From assembly GCA_004123355.1 (NCBI GenBank), contig SCHM01000002.1:8405569-8469568 (forward strand): a stretch of DNA of 64,000 nucleotides, read 5' to 3'. Origin of the DNA: Amphirosellinia nigrospora. Its lineage: Eukaryota > Ascomycota > Sordariomycetes > Xylariales > Xylariaceae. Of this stretch, positions 59,720 to 64,000 are shown piece by piece. The notes beneath the pieces are model-generated. The model was not told the origin of the DNA, did not search any database, and was given only the letters and a program-made list of their open reading frames with translations. Made by a program: the position numbers and the translations under genes. Each line of letters opens with the position of its first letter. Within the stretch, counting starts at the first letter, position 1.

Positions 59720-60622
59720 AGGACATATAACAGACTACATGAATGTACGGCTTACTATGAGTAAAGTATACAGCATTGATCCATCTCTCAACTACCAGGT
59801 ATAACAGATAGCCTCTTTGAAGGAACGAAAGGACGCCTAGATTCTATCATGGAAGCGCGTTACACGAAGAAACGGGCAAAGAGAGCATCCGCGCCTTCCC
59901 AGAGCCCCAGAGCGATAATCTGTACTAGCTTAGAAGACAGCTTTTCTCAGGTCCCTGTTTCATAAAGCGACAGCGAGGAGGTTTATAGAATCATGGGCCC
60001 ATGTTGGCTGTCACTCGAAGCCAGTGTAATCTAACAGCATGTATATTACAGAAAGTAGCCGTTCCAATAGGTCTTTAACCTGGAAGATACCCCAAGTGCA
60101 ATTCATGTAATCGAGATATTGTGGTTTGATATCTATCTACTTGAGCATACTAACTTTGTATGATATTGCGTTGCCTTCTGAGATTTACCGTCAGTTACAT
60201 CATACTCATTTTGCCGTAGCTATGATATTCATCAGGCTTGGAGGGGCGTGATATTATTGGTTTTAGGAAGTGATAAGTACATGTGACTATTTCGAAGAAA
60301 GACGCGAAGACCGCGGTACTCGGAATCAACACTTCGACGACCAGAATATATGTTATATTCTGTTCCGAGAACATTTATAAGAAAACAACACCATGGCGGT
60401 GCTAGTTTTACGGTAGGTAGTTGCTTAGAAATAAAAGACAATAGTGTATATAGGACTGTGTGTCAAGTAGTCTATTTATTAGATACAATATTAATTTTAA
60501 TGCCGGCCCCCTTTCATGAGTGAATACAATCGACCTACCCACTACTACTTACGAAGTGTAATGGCGCAGTTGAGATTATGAAAGATGTTCCCTTCTCTGA
60601 GTAGATGCCATTGATAGAACTA
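59720..60622. other. intergenic, 3' flank of Xrn1
   Basis: No gene supported; includes the presumed Xrn1 terminator region. Short ORFs only. Confidence 0.5.
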
Positions 60623-60883
60623 CTAGCTTACTGTAGCGCCCTTCTCATGCGCACTGATGAAGATACCGATGGCTACAGCACCCATCAGACACGGGTTTGG
60701 ATTGCAGACTATACCACTCTCTCGTTGACAGTAAACCTGATGTGTGCGGCGAGGGCCTCTATCCCGACCGCGACAACGTTGAGGATCCGGCCATGGAGAT
60801 TTCAAGCGACGTGTGTGGTTAGATACCGGGGTACCCCTAGTGACGGCAGCGAGGATGAAGAGAATCAGTGAAGCAGGTCGCAT
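60623..60883 (-). CDS. possible small secreted protein, 86 aa
   Basis: A single uninterrupted minus-strand ORF from ATG 60883. Residues 1-17 (MRPASLILFILAAVTRG) look like a signal peptide: one Arg, then a hydrophobic core. The remainder has four cysteines (PQRCRG, QVYCQRES, GIVCNPNPCLMG) and a hydrophobic patch MGAVAIGIFIS. It has no homologue I recognise, and the opposite strand is also open over most of the length, so chance cannot be excluded. Confidence 0.28.
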   Translation of the reverse strand: MRPASLILFILAAVTRGTPVSNHTRRLKSPWPDPQRCRGRDRGPRRTHQVYCQRESGIVCNPNPCLMGAVAIGIFISAHEKGATVS

Positions 60884-62359
60884 TCTTCTTCAGTGTGAAT
60901 GTATGAATTAGAAGCGCAAGATAATATTTTAATTAACGTCGTCAACATGGACGGGATTGATATAGGCGAATGAGAGACGAATAAAATTACAATTCCCTAC
61001 AAAAGACCATGAAAGTACCGCAAGCCTTCGCTACGGTAGCAATACTATGTTGAAATGGTATCTCTATTAATAAATGAGCGAGAAATGCTACGGTATATTC
61101 TCGTAAAGTCTATAATACCCATTGATGTAAGGTTACTGAATCAGTCACTCATCACCAGGACAGACCAAGCAAATGCGGAATAGCAACCTGACGAATGTGT
61201 CTTTTATTTCCACATTACTTCCACGATATGCAACGGTGGCTTGTCGCAGCTTATTATGACGCGGATTTTCTACCGAAAAGCATCATCCGCACCCCTCCCC
61301 CCTCCTAGCGACCCCCTTTTTGGTATTGCACAACTACCGCAGCGAGCTCTTGGTCTGGGCATACTCCTCCATATTTGGCCTTGTTCGTGGCAGTATTGAG
61401 TGGGCAAGGAGATTATAGTCACACTCCGAAGCGTAGCCTGAGGCAAAAGAAAACTGAAGAGCTGTCCCAGGGAGCCGAAGAGCCGAAGAGCCGTAACGCA
61501 CTGCCATCCCTCGAAACCGAAGCCAGATAGCCAGCCAGCCAACCAACCAACCCGCCCTGACTCCCAAACCATTCATCAGGGCCATTGTAAGCCTGCCACC
61601 CGCGTGGCTATCTTTAAAGGGGAAAGAAACGGGGATAAGGTGAGGTTGATGTGGTGGCGGTTTTTTTTTAACAAAGAACGGTATCAGAACACAAGAACAA
61701 AATACAAACACATGAAGAGAGATCGGTGAGAGAAAATATGGAGGGTGTCGGAGTATGAGGTTGTTGAAAAATGTAGAGCAAGAATGAGGTGGGAAGAAAA
61801 GTGCGACGATAGAAAATAGAAATACGATAATCTGAGACATCAAACTTTGGGGGAGAGATCAGGAACACAACCCAAAGACATCCTTTTCACTCCCTGCGCT
61901 ATGCCACCATTCAAGCCCAGTCCTGCTACAAATTTCCAGTCATGTACAAATATGTCCGTCCGTCTAGGTCGAAGTGCTTAAGTGTATGCCAGGTGCTTGT
62001 GTCAAAGATGCACATAAAGGCCCGCGATGCCATCAAACCGCCTATTTACCCCCTTTCCCTTTCCATGTCGGAAAGGGGATTCTGCCCATTTTTTCTTTCC
62101 AACTCCCACTAAAACAACCCATTGCAGTTAATTTAGTTAGACTCATCCCTTTTATTGTCGGTGTGTTGTGTCCCAGATGTCAAACCCGAGTGCGCCGGAG
62201 TGTGCCCATGTAAAACATATCTTTTCAACTAGTGGTTGTGAAAATGCCTGGACAACACACGGTCATCTGTTATTATGAGGAGCCCCAAAGCTCATCATTC
62301 CGAACACCTTTATTACGACAGTTGAGGAGAGTCATTCGATAATAATGTACCGAAGTAAT
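60884..62359. other. intergenic, no gene seen
   Basis: Contains the 3' flank of the Nrp1-like gene. A minus-strand ORF around 61334-61843 has hydrophobic stretches, but its composition follows AAGAA/TTCTT-rich DNA. The tandem string accaaccaaccaacc near 61540 is low complexity. Confidence 0.5.
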
Positions 62360-64000
62360 TTAGGCCGGCGATTTGCTCGGAGGAGCGCCGGCACCATTCT
62401 GACGAGCGTCGCCACCGCTGACAGACAATCCACCCATACCGGAGGATAGAAATGCGAAGGGGTCATTCTCTGCCTGTCCCGCGTAAAAGTTGTTAGTGTT
62501 GTTGTTCGACGGGCCTGCTGAGGCAGGACCATTGCCAGCGGCTTGGAAGGCGGCCTCGGCAGCACGGCTGTCAAATGGACCGGCAGAGTGAGATCCCGGG
62601 GCCGGGCCGAAATGGGTATTGAGCGATGGATAGGGAGCAGCGCCTCCGCCGATCCCGGATGGCAACGCATAGGTACTAGGTGGTCCTCCAAAGTGTTGAC
62701 CGCCATAACCACCGGATGCCCCAAAGGGAGCACCGGCCGAGGCGAAGGGTCCGGGGCCAGGGGTGCCGGCCATGGAGCCCGATCCCATACCGTAGTTGGA
62801 ACCACCGTCCATCGGGGCTGGATAGCCCGAGTCGGCCACCATAGCAGCGCCAGCACGACTCGAACCACATCGAAGGCAGCAGACATTTTTAGCGAAGTTG
62901 TGATATCCACAGACTTCATTGCCACATTTCCAATCACCGGCTCGGAAGGGAACGGGACCACTGCCTCCCATACGGCCACCACCATGGCCCATGTTCCCGT
63001 GGTGACCACCGTGGTGAGGAGGCGTCATCATAGCCGGAGGCCCATAACCGTAGCCGTAGCTCGCCTCACCCTGGGGTCCACCCATGGGGAATGAACAACG
63101 GAAGCAGGCTGTTCGTCGCTGGAAATTGGAGAAGCCACAGGATGGGCATGTCCAATCACCAGGACGAGGTCGGTTTTTACTGGGTGGAAAGGGGGTTAAG
63201 ACTTCGGCCGCGCGATCCAGCACACGGCTGGAGGAGGGAGAAACCTCGATAGCTTTCTCGTTCAGAGCGCGTCCATTCATACACAAACTCTCGGCTGCCT
63301 GCGAATCGCCATTGTCAGCGATGGAAACTTTAGCGAGTGAGTTGAGAAAGAAGAGGGGTTTCGTTCATGTAATTCTAGGAGAAGACATAGCGAGCAAGAA
63401 CGAGCCGTCTATATAACAGACCGATCTTAGATAGACTAACCTCTTCGTGGGATGAGAAGACAGCAAAGCCGGTGCCTGTGGGTTTGTGTTGCTCGGGGGT
63501 GCGCAAGGTCCAGAAAGCAATGGGACGACCACCGAATTGCGTAAACCAGCTCTCGAGCTCCGATTGAGTAGTGTCATGAGGAAGCCCAGACATGTGCAAA
63601 ACCTTGCTACGCTCCGACAAAAAGGCGCGCACATCGGCACGAGCGTCCATGGGACGGGTAAGAACATCGGGATGATCTTGAGGGGTTGAGATTTCCTGAT
63701 CAGCCCACGAAGAACCCGGGCAAGTGTCACAGCTTCTTCCATAGCACGCCTCGGTGAAGCAGGGGCTAGGGCTTGTAGGTGGAAGGGGAGGTTATGTTTG
63801 ATGGGGGCACTCGACTGGACAGGCTCGACCTCCAGGGCGGCGCATATGTTGGAGAGCATGGACGGTCCGAAGGGTAGCGACTCGGGATGGTGTTGCTGCC
63901 AGCGCTGGTACTCGGTGCGCAGGTCGAAGGTGCGCGAGTGTTGTAGATACGGGGAAGCACAACAGCCTTGTCGCGAGCTTCGCGAGGAAGCTGGACGCGG
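62360..64000 (-). CDS. NRP1: Nrp1-like RNA-binding protein: RRM plus two RanBP2-type zinc fingers, 5' end outside window
   Basis: Cytoplasmic RNA-binding protein, partial at the right edge. Visible order: an N-terminal segment with RTEYQRWQQHHPESLPFGPS and LEVEPVQSSAPIKHNLPFHL; an RRM with KVLHMSGLPHDTTQSELESW and FTQFGGRPIAFWTL; and GTGFAVFSSHEE, then an intron (about 63435-63310). CMNGRALNEKAIEVSPSSSR closes the RRM. The first zinc finger is GDWTCPSCGFSNFQRRTACF-RC and the second is AGDWKCGNEVCGYHNFAKNV-CCLRC, both W-x-C-x2-4-C-x10-C-x2-C ZnF_RanBP2 fingers. A long Gly/Pro/Ala-rich low-complexity tail, with a short Asn run (SNNNTNNFY), ends at 62360. Yeast Nrp1 is a stress-granule component; a similar location is inferred. 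Frame changes near 63660 and 63790 and elsewhere upstream follow the general indel pattern. Confidence 0.85.

Noticed and set aside
61334-61843. 169-aa minus-strand ORF with hydrophobic stretches
   Set aside because: Driven by TTCTT/CTTTT-rich sequence; several frames are open at once and there is no start-proximal signal or motif.

Overview
This window looks like nuclear DNA of a filamentous ascomycete, most likely a sordariomycete and plausibly Hypocreales. The signs are short introns (about 48-120 nt) with GT...AG ends and CTAAC-like branch sites, pyrimidine-rich promoters, Zn(II)2Cys6 regulators with the fungal middle-homology region, DHA2 efflux pumps, GPI-anchored wall proteins, and an array of conserved fungal housekeeping genes. 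The taxon is an inference; no marker gene is present.

Left part (1-22 kb) is accessory in character. It holds an intact Zn2Cys6 regulator (+), a 14-TM DHA2 transporter (+), two tandem small secreted six-cysteine proteins (-), a coding-like remnant, a broken or mis-sequenced single-pass membrane protein behind a long CT-rich promoter, a second DHA2 transporter (-), and a second Zn2Cys6 regulator (-) whose zinc cluster is assembled across a 5-nt microexon. The middle (22-36 kb) is gene-poor: dolichol kinase (-), an A+T-rich gene-free stretch, a Ser/Thr-rich GPI protein (+), a FAM32A-like nuclear protein (-), and a Gly/Ser/Cys-repeat GPI wall protein (+). The right part (36-64 kb) is a conserved block: a small fungal protein (-), a CobW/COG0523 metal-chaperone GTPase (+), an F-box protein (-), glycogen synthase (-), the P4-ATPase Neo1 (-), an RBBP4/Hat2 WD40 protein (-), exoribonuclease Xrn1 (+), and an Nrp1-like RRM/RanBP2 zinc-finger RNA-binding protein (-) cut by the right edge.

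One property matters for reading everything else. Many conserved, essential genes (glycogen synthase, Xrn1, Neo1, Hat2, dolichol kinase, CobW, F-box) are interrupted by single-base indels, often in C/G/T runs, while the protein sequence resumes perfectly in the next frame. The best explanation is consensus error in the assembly, so frameshifts in accessory genes here should not be taken as pseudogenisation without raw-read support.

The most notable candidates are the paired six-Cys secreted proteins (nearly identical cysteine spacing, same-phase intron at an equivalent position), the 5-nt zinc-cluster microexon, and the Gly/Cys-repeat wall protein. I saw no rRNA genes, no convincing tRNA, no CRISPR array, and no recognisable intact transposon or virus-derived element.
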